8,994 bases of DNA from Anaerolineae bacterium. GTDB taxonomy: Bacteria; Chloroflexota; Anaerolineae; UBA1429. The notes below the pieces were generated by a model. The model was not told the DNA's origin, did not search any database, and was given only the letters and a program-made list of their open reading frames with translations. The DNA is taken from assembly GCA_007118555.1 (NCBI GenBank), contig SKRJ01000219.1, positions 1 to 8,994 of the forward strand, in the 5' to 3' direction. This document shows, piece after piece, positions 1 to 5,594 of the stretch; positions within the stretch are counted from its first letter, which is position 1, and every line of letters starts with the position of its first letter. The translations under genes and the position numbers were made by a program.

Positions 1-157
1 ATTCGGTCCACTCGTAGATGGTGTAGATAGTCCCTTTGCATCTCTGCTTTTCGTATTCCTTTTGGCTAATGGTTTCTCGCGTCATGGGTCGTCGCAGACC
101 TTCTCCTGTGCGTAACCAGGTTTCTTGTCTCCAAACAGCGACAACGCCAGAATCCAT
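1..157 (-). CDS. Hypothetical protein, N-terminal part, runs off the left edge
   Basis: An ATG at 157-155 opens a frame that stays open for 52 codons to the window edge. It is preceded by GGGGGGAGATC, a purine-rich Shine-Dalgarno-like stretch placed close to the ATG. The visible product begins MDSGVVAVWRQETWLRTGEG and continues with a polar segment (MTRETISQKEYEKQ, then YTIYEW). A second possible start is the internal Met-25 (ATG at 85-83), which has AGGAG about 15 bases upstream. I do not recognise the family. Composition is less GC-rich than the neighbouring genes. It lies 84 bases after the carD stop in the same orientation, so it may be transcribed with carD. Whether it is a real gene depends on the sequence beyond the edge. 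Confidence 0.5.
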   Translation of the reverse strand, partial: MDSGVVAVWRQETWLRTGEGLRRPMTRETISQKEYEKQRCKGTIYTIYEWTE

Positions 158-181
158 GATCTCCCCCCTTTTTTGCTTTGC

Positions 182-220
182 GCGAGACGAGCAGTCAAGT
201 TCGCTCGCCGCCCGTCTCGC
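182..220 (-). other. Inverted repeat between carD and the left-edge ORF
   Basis: The arms GCGAGACG (182-189) and CGTCTCGC (213-220) are perfectly complementary over 8 bp with a 23-base spacer. The hairpin sits just after the carD stop. No T-run follows on the minus strand (the next bases are GCAAAGCAAAAAA), so it is not a standard intrinsic terminator. It could be a transcript 3'-end structure or a spacer hairpin inside an operon. Confidence 0.35.
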
Positions 221-241
221 CTGCGGACTATACTAACAACG

Positions 242-751
242 CTAAGCTTCTCCCTGTGCCATACTCCCCAGATCTGCCTCGATCCAGATCATGGCCTCAT
301 TCAGGTCCGCCCCTGCAGAGAGAGCCAACTCGCTGGCCAGGATCTCTTTGCCCTGATCGAGCAGAGCCCGATCGGTCATGGACAATGTCCGTTCCGTACT
401 CATGAAATAGAGCATGCGCACCGCATCTACGACCTGGGAAAAGGAGCCGGACTTGAGGCATTCCGTTACCATGGTCCGGCGTTTCCGAAAGTCATGGACC
501 ACGTCCCGTTCCTCAGGCGGCTTGGAGGCCGATGCGAGCATGGCGCGGAGCGATTCGGCGTCACCCACCTCACGCAGGCCGACTTTGGCGGCGTTCTTGA
601 CGGGGACCATAACGCGCAACTCGCGAGGGCCGGGGACGGTATCAATAACGTAATATTGATTGGTCAACTCGCCCAGGCTCTTTTCCTGGATTCGGACGAT
701 GGTGCCTGCGCCGTAAAAGGGGTGTACGATCTTGCTGCCAACTGAATACAT
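242..751 (-). CDS. carD: CarD family transcriptional regulator (RNA polymerase-binding)
   Basis: The 169-residue product has the two-part layout of CarD/CdnL proteins. Residues 1 to about 65 form the CarD_CdnL_TRCF RNA-polymerase-interacting domain, opening MYSVGSKIVHPFYGAGTI, with a YYVIDT strand and a VMVPV strand. The rest, to residue 169, is the helical DNA-contacting domain, with runs such as ESLRAMLAS and RRTMVTECLKSG. Family members bind the RNA polymerase beta subunit and stabilise open promoter complexes, often of rRNA and growth-related genes; that role is inherited knowledge, not shown here. The start at 751 is chosen because AAAGGAGG lies 7 bases upstream and the CarD homology begins at this Met; an upstream in-frame extension to 835 lacks such a site. 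It follows rpsC but is separated from it by an intrinsic terminator, so it probably has its own promoter within 752-840, where I see no convincing -35/-10 pair. Confidence 0.92.
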   Translation of the reverse strand: MYSVGSKIVHPFYGAGTIVRIQEKSLGELTNQYYVIDTVPGPRELRVMVPVKNAAKVGLREVGDAESLRAMLASASKPPEERDVVHDFRKRRTMVTECLKSGSFSQVVDAVRMLYFMSTERTLSMTDRALLDQGKEILASELALSAGADLNEAMIWIEADLGSMAQGEA

Positions 752-839
752 GCGCGTCCTCCTTTGACCCACAAGAATAACCAATCCTCTCGTCTCCCCT
801 GATCCCCTCGAATGAGGCGATCCACACGCGGGCATTATG

Positions 840-867
840 CAAAATCGCGACGCGCGGGCGTCGCGAT
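840..867 (-). terminator. Intrinsic terminator after rpsC
   Basis: ATCGCGACGC (844-853) and GCGTCGCGAT (858-867) form a perfect 10-bp stem with a 4-base loop. On the minus strand the stem is followed by TTTT (844-841, sharing one base with the stem). The hairpin begins at the base directly after the rpsC TAG stop. Position, stem quality and T-run all fit Rho-independent termination of the rpsU-rpsC transcript before carD. Confidence 0.8.
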
Positions 868-1539
868 CTAGGCGGCAGGCGCCGTGTCACCCTCAGTAGC
901 CTCCGGCAGCACCTCGCCATGGTTGACCCAAACTTTGACGCCGATGCGACCAAAGTTGGTGGATGCTTCTTCATGCGCGTAATCGATGTTGGCGCGCAAC
1001 GTGTGCAACGGCACGCGACCTTCCATCATCCACTCGCGGCGGCCCATCTCGGCGCCCATCAGACGTCCCGAGCACGCAATCTTGACGCCCTCGGCGCCGG
1101 AACGCATGGCGACCTGCATGGCCCTGCGCATGGCGCGCTTTTGTGAGATGCGTCGCTCCAACTGCTCGGCGACATTCTCGGCGATCACCCGGGCGTTCGT
1201 GTCCGGGTTCTCGACCTCGGTAACGTCCAATCGCAGATTGCTGCTCTCGACCCCGGTCAGGGCTTCGAGCTCGGACTTGAGCGAGTTGATCGTCGCGCCC
1301 CGTCGACCGATAACAACACCCGGCTTGGCTGTGTGGATGCCAATGATCAGACGGCCTGGCAGCCGCTGAATGGTGATGCGCGATATGCCCGAACGGGGAA
1401 GGCGCTCGTGGATGAGCTCCCTGATCTGCGTATCCTGCTGCAGCAACTCGGCGTAGGTACGCCCTTCTGCAAACCACTTTGAATCCCAGTCACGGATGAT
1501 ACCCAATCGTAGCCCAATCGGATTTACTTTGCGCCCCAA
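868..1539 (-). CDS. rpsC: 30S ribosomal protein S3
   Basis: The 223-residue product aligns over its whole length with bacterial S3, a small-subunit head protein lining the mRNA entry channel. Visible hallmarks are the N-terminal [12 protein letters not shown], the KH-type GxxG loop G78-R-R-G81 in [12 protein letters not shown], the basic segment [16 protein letters not shown] around 127-142 matching the mRNA-entry/helicase face, and the C-terminal signature SGRLMGAE...[15 protein letters not shown] (157-187) ending in GVKVWV. The start is a TTG at 1539-1537: AGGAGG (1554-1549) lies 9 bases before it and it precedes GRKVNP, exactly where S3 proteins begin. A longer reading from a TTG at 1563 would place the SD inside the coding region. 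It follows rpsU by 42 bases and is followed at once by a terminator. S3 is normally flanked by rplV and rplP in the S10 operon; here it is not, which is unusual. No degeneration is visible. Confidence 0.96.
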   Translation of the reverse strand: MGRKVNPIGLRLGIIRDWDSKWFAEGRTYAELLQQDTQIRELIHERLPRSGISRITIQRLPGRLIIGIHTAKPGVVIGRRGATINSLKSELEALTGVESSNLRLDVTEVENPDTNARVIAENVAEQLERRISQKRAMRRAMQVAMRSGAEGVKIACSGRLMGAEMGRREWMMEGRVPLHTLRANIDYAHEEASTNFGRIGVKVWVNHGEVLPEATEGDTAPAA

Positions 1540-1581
1540 ATTGCCTTCCCTCCTGATGTCCAAGTGTGTGAAGCAGCCGGT

Positions 1582-1788
1582 CTAGTACAGACGTGATTGG
1601 TCTTTTTGAGTCGTCTTGCGGCTCTTGCGCAACTTGCGCGCCGCCTGACGTTTGCGTTCCTGGGAAGGCTTCTCATAGTAGCGTCGCTTGCGAATCTCGG
1701 TAAGCACGCGATCCTGCTGCACTGCCTTTTTAAAGCGGCGCATCATGACCTCAAAGGATTCGCCACTCTCTCGTTTCACCTGTGTCAT
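1582..1788 (-). CDS. rpsU: 30S ribosomal protein S21
   Basis: The 68-residue, highly basic product has the S21 pattern: an ESFEVMMRRFKKAVQQD segment near the N-terminus, then EIRKRRYYEKPSQERKR and a lysine/arginine-rich tail. S21 (bS21) sits on the 30S platform near the 3' end of 16S rRNA and the Shine-Dalgarno helix. The ATG at 1788-1786 is chosen because S21 homology starts there; AGGAGG at 1806-1801 lies 12 bases upstream, a rather long spacing. The in-frame extension to a TTG at 1836 has no homology. It is the first gene after a promoter some 470 bases upstream, so it probably carries a long structured leader, and it is likely co-transcribed with rpsC 42 bases downstream. Confidence 0.94.
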   Translation of the reverse strand: MTQVKRESGESFEVMMRRFKKAVQQDRVLTEIRKRRYYEKPSQERKRQAARKLRKSRKTTQKDQSRLY

Positions 1789-1833
1789 TGTGCTTGTCTT
1801 CCTCCTGTTGATGATGCCTGTACTCTGCAAATC

Positions 1834-2257
1834 CAAGAGTCTGGATCACCAGTTCGCTGGATCAGCCGGCCCGGTGGCTCCTGTCCGGGTTGCCTCGCGG
1901 TCACGGGTCTCGTGATGCGGGCCACCCATCCAGAGCGTCGGTCATGGCTGCGATGCAGAGCTTGGATATGAAATCAAGCAAGAGGAGCGATAAGGCGGAC
2001 CCCATGCATGGGGGCCGGCAACTCGTCCGCTGGGGCCTCGGGTCTGACGTATGGCCGAACAGCGAAGGTGCCTTATCTGCCAGAAGGCGGCCTTATGGCA
2101 GCGACTCCTGGTATGACAACAGATGCTGATAGTTGTTCCCAATCCACGCATGGCCCGGCAGCCTTGACCCAGGCTCGCCGGGGCCTTGTCTCACGTCCTC
2201 CTAGCTGGATTTGTCGTACTCTGGGCACGGCCGGAGCAATGCGCATGAGCAGACTCT
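1834..2257 (-). ncRNA. Candidate structured leader or non-coding RNA upstream of rpsU
   Basis: No protein gene is convincing here, but the predicted transcript is rich in complementary segments. The 5' end CAAGAGTCTG (2259-2250) pairs perfectly with CAGACTCTTG (1843-1834) just before the rpsU ribosome binding site, which would close the whole element. Inside are: a 13-bp stem with two single-base bulges (2185-2152, loop GGGTCA); CTGCCA-AAGG/CCTT-TGGCAG with one mismatch and a CCG loop (2101-2077); GCGGA/TCCGC (arms near 2030 and 1995) around a CCCCA-TGCA-TGGGG hairpin; and TCACG-AGACC-CGTGA near 1916-1902 enclosed by GGTGGC/GCCACC. Possible inner closure CCGGCC/GGCCGG lies near 2234-2229 and 1870. 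I looked for RNase P, tmRNA, SRP and SAM or cobalamin riboswitch signatures and found none. It has no clear terminator of its own, so a 5' leader of rpsU-rpsC is likelier than a separate RNA gene. Folding was done by eye. Confidence 0.42.
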
Positions 2258-2262
2258 TGCAT

Positions 2263-2291
2263 AGTATACCACCAATTATGACAATGCCCAA
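2263..2291 (-). promoter_or_regulatory. Sigma-70-type promoter with extended -10, reading toward rpsU
   Basis: On the minus strand, TTGGGC (2291-2286) and TATACT (2268-2263) are separated by 17 bases, and TGG directly precedes the -10, giving the TGn extension. The expected start is about 2257-2256, which coincides with the 5' arm of the long-range complementarity described for 1834-2257. The surrounding 2260-2350 is locally AT-rich compared with the rest of the window. No closer promoter for rpsU is evident. Upstream, 2292-2434 holds only a T7 run and no gene that I can support. Confidence 0.6.
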
Positions 2292-2434
2292 GTTGCAAAA
2301 GTCTGCATCCCGCTGAGGGGGTATTGTGCTGTCTATTCGTGGAAGAATCACAAAAAAAGCGAGCACAAGAGGTTTTCCATGTCGCAATGGAGCAAACCGA
2401 GACAATGTGCGTCAATTTGGACCAGGGTGTGGGT

Positions 2435-2468
2435 CGTCGAGGGCCGAGCCAGCGCTCGGCCCTCGACG
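2435..2468 (-). terminator. Strong hairpin downstream of the CapA-family gene
   Basis: CGTCGAGGGCCGAG (2435-2448) and CTCGGCCCTCGACG (2455-2468) are a perfect 14-bp inverted repeat with a 6-base spacer. It starts 12 bases past the stop of the gene at 2481-4598. No T-run follows on either strand, so classic intrinsic termination is not assured; it may end transcription weakly, act with Rho, or protect the mRNA 3' end. Confidence 0.5.
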
Positions 2469-2480
2469 GGGTGGTCTGAT

Positions 2481-4598
2481 CTATGGGATCGGCTGCAATC
2501 CCCGGATCTGCCAGCCGGCATAGGTCCGCGCTACGGTGACCCTTGTCCGGCGCGGCCCTTCGATCACGTGCTCGGCGCCCTCGTGCCGCGTCACAATGTC
2601 CTCGAGGCGCACGCGCACCCTCACCTGCTGAGGCGTGCCCTCGGCGCCCTCGATGGTCCACTCGGCTCGCTGCACCGTGGCGCCGACGGGCGCCGGGTCA
2701 AAGGAGGCGTCGGTCCACTCTTTGAGGCCGAAAAGTCCGGCTCCCTCCCGATTGCCCTCCACCCAGCGTTGCAGAGCCATCCCCACAACGGGGGCCGCCT
2801 GCTCGGCCGGGGTGGCGCGAGGGCCGGTGGGCAACGCCGGCGCGGCATCGTGCACGCTCTGGAGGATGCCCCGACGCTCCTCGGGCGTGGCCCAACGGGG
2901 CTGGGCATAGTCCTCCAGGACGGTGGTGAGCATCTCGCTGTGCAACAGGCGGCCCTCATAGAGGGTATGGCGCGCAATCAGGCCGGTGCGCGTCTGCCAG
3001 CTCCACATCTGGTCAAAGAAAAAGTTGCCGAGGCCATAGACGATGATGCCCGGGCCGTGGGGCGAGGTGGCGTCATAGGGCTCCCAGGATTGGGGCACAT
3101 GGCTCTGGACGCCGCTGACGATATCGGCGCCCGCCTCGCGCAACTCGCGAAACTCTTCGACCTGCTGCGCCGTGGGGTAGGGATGGTAGGTCTCGAAATA
3201 CTGGAGCTCGATCGAGACCAGATCGATATCATCGCGGGCCTTGAGCTCGGCGATCTTGGTCATGAGCCGGTCTTTGTTATTGTAGAAATAGCAGGCGCCC
3301 GGCTGATCCTCGGTGGCCCAGGCGTACCAGGGCTGGAACGCCAGCGTGGCAAGGAACGCGATGCGATTGCCATTGTGCTCCATGATGAGGGGCGCGCAGG
3401 CCTCTTCTTCGTTCAGCCCGCCGCCATAGATCTTGATGCCACGATCCCGGTAAAAGGCGATCGACTCGCGGGCGCCGTCATAGCCATAGTCGTTGACGTG
3501 GTTGCCCGAGAGCCCCACAATGTCGGTGCCGATGGCCTCCAGCGCCTCCCAATAGCGATAGTCGCTGCAAAAGGTGAGGTTGTTCCGGGTGATGTTCACC
3601 GGGCAATCCTTGATGAAAGGCACCTCGTTGCTGACATGGGTGATGTCGGCGGCGCGAAGCACATCCGAGATCACCAGCGCCGGATAGAGCACGCCGTGAC
3701 GCTCCATGCGATCGGCGGTCAGACGGCACATGGCGGTGACGCCCGTCATGATCAGCTCCGTCATGCGTTCGGGATCGCGGTTGGCCCAACCCGCCCAGGG
3801 CGTGACCAGCAGGGGGCCAACGTCGGCGGCATTCTCGCCCTCCAGCCAGAGGCCCAGCGTCAAAGGATAGTCGTCGAGCTCCAGGTGGCGGTCCAGCAGG
3901 TTCATGCCGTCGGGCTTGAGGGCCTTGAAAGTGGGGGCCAGCGCATCAAAGGCCAATAGCCCGATGGCGTTATCGTCGTCGTGCAGGTGCGCGAGCAGAT
4001 CGTCGTCATGCACGATCTGGGCCTCGCCGTCGCCCCACACCGCCGGAACCAGCGCCGCTGCCTCGGCCGACAGGAGCAGGGCGCCCTCGGCCTCGCCGGT
4101 CCAGCGCTGGCGCAGCTCCTCCAGCGTGACCTCGTCACGCAGCGACTGGAACCGCTGCACGGGAACGTACACCCGCAGCCCCAGGGGGAGGATCGCCTCG
4201 TCGGCAGGCGGCATCTCGGCGGCGGCCGCCACGCGCAGGCGATAATCGGCGTCACCGACGTCGGCGTCAGAGACGATCTCGACGACATAGCCCTGCTCGC
4301 GCAGATCCAACGCCGCCAGCTCCTCCAGCGCTGCCTCGCTGAACGCCGCCAGCGCGTCGTCCACCGCAAGGCGCCGTGTCTCATAGGCCGGCGTGGGCGT
4401 GGGGCTGGGCGTCGGCGTGGCTGTTGCGGTGGGGGGCAGCGTGGCCGTCGCCGTGGCCTCGGGCGTAACGGGCGTGGGACTGGCGACGGGCTGTGCGGCC
4501 TGCGCGTCGTCTGTCTGGGGGGCATCGCCCTCTCCCGCACAGCCGACAAGCAGGAGCAGGAACAAGGTCAGAATCACCAAGAACCGGCTGGATCGCAT
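2481..4598 (-). CDS. CapA-family (PGA_cap) lipoprotein with N-terminal binding-protein-like domain
   Basis: The 705-residue product starts with a lipoprotein signal peptide (MRSSRF, hydrophobic to residue 18, lipobox LVGC with Cys-20), so it should be anchored outside the cytoplasmic membrane. Residues 36-72 are a Thr/Pro linker. Residues about 75-255 resemble a periplasmic phosphate-type binding protein fold (AIGLLAFDAL..., YPLTLGLWL). Residues about 280-560 form a CapA/PGA_cap calcineurin-like domain with GNHVNDYG (365-372), GADIVSGVQSHVPQ (490-503) and YGLGNFFFD (521-529). A 145-residue C-terminal part ends in a strand-rich segment. Named members act in poly-gamma-glutamate capsule formation, but most homologues have no known substrate. 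Usual metal ligands look changed: TGVTAMCR in place of GDxMLGR, LQYFET in place of HWGxE, and VQSH in place of HxPH. The start at 4598 has GAGGTG just upstream, while the Met at 4610 does not. It appears monocistronic, with its own promoter. Confidence 0.85.
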   Translation of the reverse strand: MRSSRFLVILTLFLLLLVGCAGEGDAPQTDDAQAAQPVASPTPVTPEATATATLPPTATATPTPSPTPTPAYETRRLAVDDALAAFSEAALEELAALDLREQGYVVEIVSDADVGDADYRLRVAAAAEMPPADEAILPLGLRVYVPVQRFQSLRDEVTLEELRQRWTGEAEGALLLSAEAAALVPAVWGDGEAQIVHDDDLLAHLHDDDNAIGLLAFDALAPTFKALKPDGMNLLDRHLELDDYPLTLGLWLEGENAADVGPLLVTPWAGWANRDPERMTELIMTGVTAMCRLTADRMERHGVLYPALVISDVLRAADITHVSNEVPFIKDCPVNITRNNLTFCSDYRYWEALEAIGTDIVGLSGNHVNDYGYDGARESIAFYRDRGIKIYGGGLNEEEACAPLIMEHNGNRIAFLATLAFQPWYAWATEDQPGACYFYNNKDRLMTKIAELKARDDIDLVSIELQYFETYHPYPTAQQVEEFRELREAGADIVSGVQSHVPQSWEPYDATSPHGPGIIVYGLGNFFFDQMWSWQTRTGLIARHTLYEGRLLHSEMLTTVLEDYAQPRWATPEERRGILQSVHDAAPALPTGPRATPAEQAAPVVGMALQRWVEGNREGAGLFGLKEWTDASFDPAPVGATVQRAEWTIEGAEGTPQQVRVRVRLEDIVTRHEGAEHVIEGPRRTRVTVARTYAGWQIRGLQPIP

Positions 4599-4638
4599 GG
4601 GGCACCTCATAGACAGGTTGGTTGACCAAACTGGGCGC

Positions 4639-4667
4639 ATTATAGAAGCGGGTTGGGGTGGGGTCAA
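4639..4667 (-). promoter_or_regulatory. Near-consensus sigma-70 promoter of the CapA-family gene
   Basis: TTGACC (4667-4662) and a perfect TATAAT (4644-4639) are separated by 17 bases on the minus strand. The expected start is A4632, giving a leader of about 34 bases before the ATG at 4598. A small inverted repeat, TTGGT-CA-ACCAA, lies at the start of the transcript (about 4630-4619) and could be an operator or simply chance. Confidence 0.8.
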
Positions 4668-4685
4668 AGCGCGGGCAGGTGGCCG

Positions 4686-4706
4686 AAAAGGCACCGCTTC
4701 GGAGCC
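4686..4706 (-). terminator. Probable intrinsic terminator after the DUF2283 gene
   Basis: On the minus strand GGC-T-CCG-AAG-CGG-T-GCC folds into a 3+3 bp stem with one T/T mismatch and a 3-base loop, followed directly by TTTT (4689-4686). It lies 60 bases beyond the DUF2283 stop and just upstream of the CapA promoter. The short, interrupted stem makes the call tentative. Confidence 0.45.
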
Positions 4707-4737
4707 CTCCTGCGCTGAGCGTGGGGCAGGAGCGGGT

Positions 4738-4764
4738 CCGGTCCAAACGTTGCAGCGGGACCGG
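4738..4764 (-). other. Inverted repeat immediately after the DUF2283 stop codon
   Basis: CCGGTCC (4738-4744) and GGACCGG (4758-4764) pair over 7 bp with a 13-base loop, one base from the stop codon at 4768-4766. No T-run follows. A second pair, CTCCTGC/GCAGGAG (4707-4713 and 4726-4732), lies between it and the likely terminator at 4686-4706, so this spacer is hairpin-rich. Confidence 0.4.
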
Positions 4765-4765
4765 C

Positions 4766-4981
4766 CTAGGCAGCCCGGGTCACAGTGACCGAGATCGGCA
4801 GCGCCAGCTTGTCGCGATCATGTCGGCTCACGTTGAACACCGCCAGGCCCACAACACGGCCATCCGGCGTACGCCGCTTGAATATGTCATCGTCTATCTC
4901 TTCCAAGGTGGCCGGGGCATCCTCAAAGATAATCTCGAGGTAATCCCCTTCCTGGTCATACCAGACTCTTGGGGGCGTCAT
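4766..4981 (-). CDS. DUF2283 domain-containing small protein
   Basis: The 71-residue product has the DUF2283 pattern: a VWYDQEGDYLEIIFED opening, a short variable middle, and a GRVVGLAVFNVS strand near residues 41-52. It ends with an acidic-to-basic tail. The function of DUF2283 is not established. These small proteins often lie beside other small genes of toxin-antitoxin-like character, which is inference from general pattern. The ATG at 4981 has GAGAG 8 bases upstream and matches where DUF2283 begins. The frame also stays open upstream through the decayed gene at 4982-5244 without a stop, so in this sequence the two are formally fused. Whether the protein is still made after the upstream lesions is uncertain. 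Confidence 0.62.
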   Translation of the reverse strand: MTPPRVWYDQEGDYLEIIFEDAPATLEEIDDDIFKRRTPDGRVVGLAVFNVSRHDRDKLALPISVTVTRAA

Positions 4982-5244
4982 AGGATTTGCTCTCTTGAGA
5001 CGGGTCGTGAAATACGCAGTAGGTATAAAGGCATCATCGGGCGGTATTTTGACCAACACGACGAGGTACTTTTGGGTCACAGGTGTCTTCTCGTAAAGAC
5101 GATGATAGGCAAGCACCGTAGGTACAGCGCCGTAACAATCACCAGATGTGGCGAGGCCGATGTCTCAGCCACGCGCTCGCGCTGATCCAGCATTTCGGGG
5201 TGATCAAGTATGTGCTCCCAGCGCTCGGCCGTTAGCCGAACATC
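4982..5244 (-). pseudogene. Frameshifted small protein, PBECR-like nuclease/toxin family
   Basis: Two reading frames together make one recognisable protein. The first part, DVRLTAERWEHILDHPEM followed by a polar helix and ending ASPHLVI, lies in one frame from 5244 to about 5140. The second part, GAVPTVLAYHRLYEKTPV then KYLVVLVK and DAFIPTAYFTTRLKR, continues in a frame shifted by one base from about 5135 down to 4982. The join is within about 5130-5150; one extra base would restore the frame. No slippery heptamer is present, so programmed frameshifting is unlikely. In the first frame no ATG, GTG or TTG lies between the stop at 5307 and the homology, while an out-of-frame ATG sits at 5243, suggesting a second one-base loss near the start. 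The combination RLTxERWxHI...KYLVVxVK...DAFxxTAYFT matches a small family I associate, from memory, with PBECR-like toxin domains. Sequencing error is the alternative to true decay. Confidence 0.6.
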
Positions 5245-5386
5245 ACAACCCCGATAGTCGGTTAGCGTTATAGAGCCCGTGCAGCCAGCCTCTTGTGGTC
5301 GGTGTCATCCCGTGCGCCCATTGTAACCCACAAGCAACGCGAAGCCGAACCAGGATTCGTCGAGCGCGATACAGGTTGGCTGGGCC

Positions 5387-5470
5387 TCATCTCCCGTGGC
5401 GCACCCAGGGCGCCGAGAGCGCCAGCCAACCCATCGCCAGGGCGGCGATGATCAGTCCTTGCTCTATCAT
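5387..5470 (-). CDS. Candidate 27-residue hydrophobic membrane peptide
   Basis: An ATG at 5470-5468 is preceded by a perfect AGGAGG (5482-5477) with 6 bases between, the best ribosome binding site in its surroundings. The frame runs 27 codons to TGA at 5389-5387. The product opens MIEQGLIIAALAMGWLAL and ends WVRHGR: one hydrophobic segment of about 17 residues followed by a basic tail, as in single-pass small membrane proteins. I do not recognise a family. It lies 124 bases downstream of the response regulator stop, in the same direction, and could be carried on that transcript. Elsewhere in 5245-5594 I see only weak promoter-like TACAAT (5325-5320) and TATAAC (5272-5267) hexamers without good -35 partners, and longer overlapping frames without homology. 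Confidence 0.4.
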   Translation of the reverse strand: MIEQGLIIAALAMGWLALSAPWVRHGR

Positions 5471-5594
5471 GTTGCCCCTCCTGCATACTCCCATTTCTTT
5501 CGTTCTTCATGGGCAGCATACAAGAGGCAGGCGCCGGGGGCATCGGGCAACCGGAGAGTCTGCGTCCGGGCGCTAGGGATGATTCAACGATCCG

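Noticed and set aside
2000..2013. Perfect 14-base palindrome CCCCATGCATGGGG as an operator
   Set aside because: It lies about 245 bases downstream of the predicted start point and fits as the apex of an RNA hairpin flanked by GCGGA/TCCGC, so a DNA-binding site is not needed to explain it.
2101..2199. 33-codon frame from a GTG at about 2193 inside the leader, with AGGAGG nearby
   Set aside because: The SD is only 2 bases from the GTG, the peptide shows no leader-peptide pattern such as a run of one amino acid, and it covers the strongest RNA hairpin. It remains a weak alternative.
1834..2257. RNase P RNA, tmRNA, SRP RNA, or a group I/II intron
   Set aside because: I looked for GAGGAAAGUC, a T-loop GGTTCRA with tmRNA ends, the SRP GGAAG core, and domain V or P7 motifs. 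None was present.
1834..2259. A MITE or other mobile element with 10-bp terminal inverted repeats
   Set aside because: The flanking bases show no target-site duplication, and one arm coincides with the promoter start point, which fits an RNA helix better.
1942..2405. Minus-strand frames of 69 and 110 codons in the region upstream of rpsU
   Set aside because: They have no homology, no proper ribosome binding site, unusual Cys/Arg/Pro-rich composition, and overlap the predicted promoter or RNA hairpins.
2379..3959. 526-codon open frame on the plus strand
   Set aside because: It lies entirely opposite the well-supported CapA-family gene and upstream non-coding DNA, shows no recognisable domains, and its product has the low-complexity look (AxxLGxGxHxxA) typical of an antisense shadow in GC-rich DNA.
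5130..5150. Programmed -1 ribosomal frameshift joining the two halves of the small gene
   Set aside because: There is no X-XXY-YYZ slippery sequence or nearby strong stem; a lesion or sequencing error is simpler.
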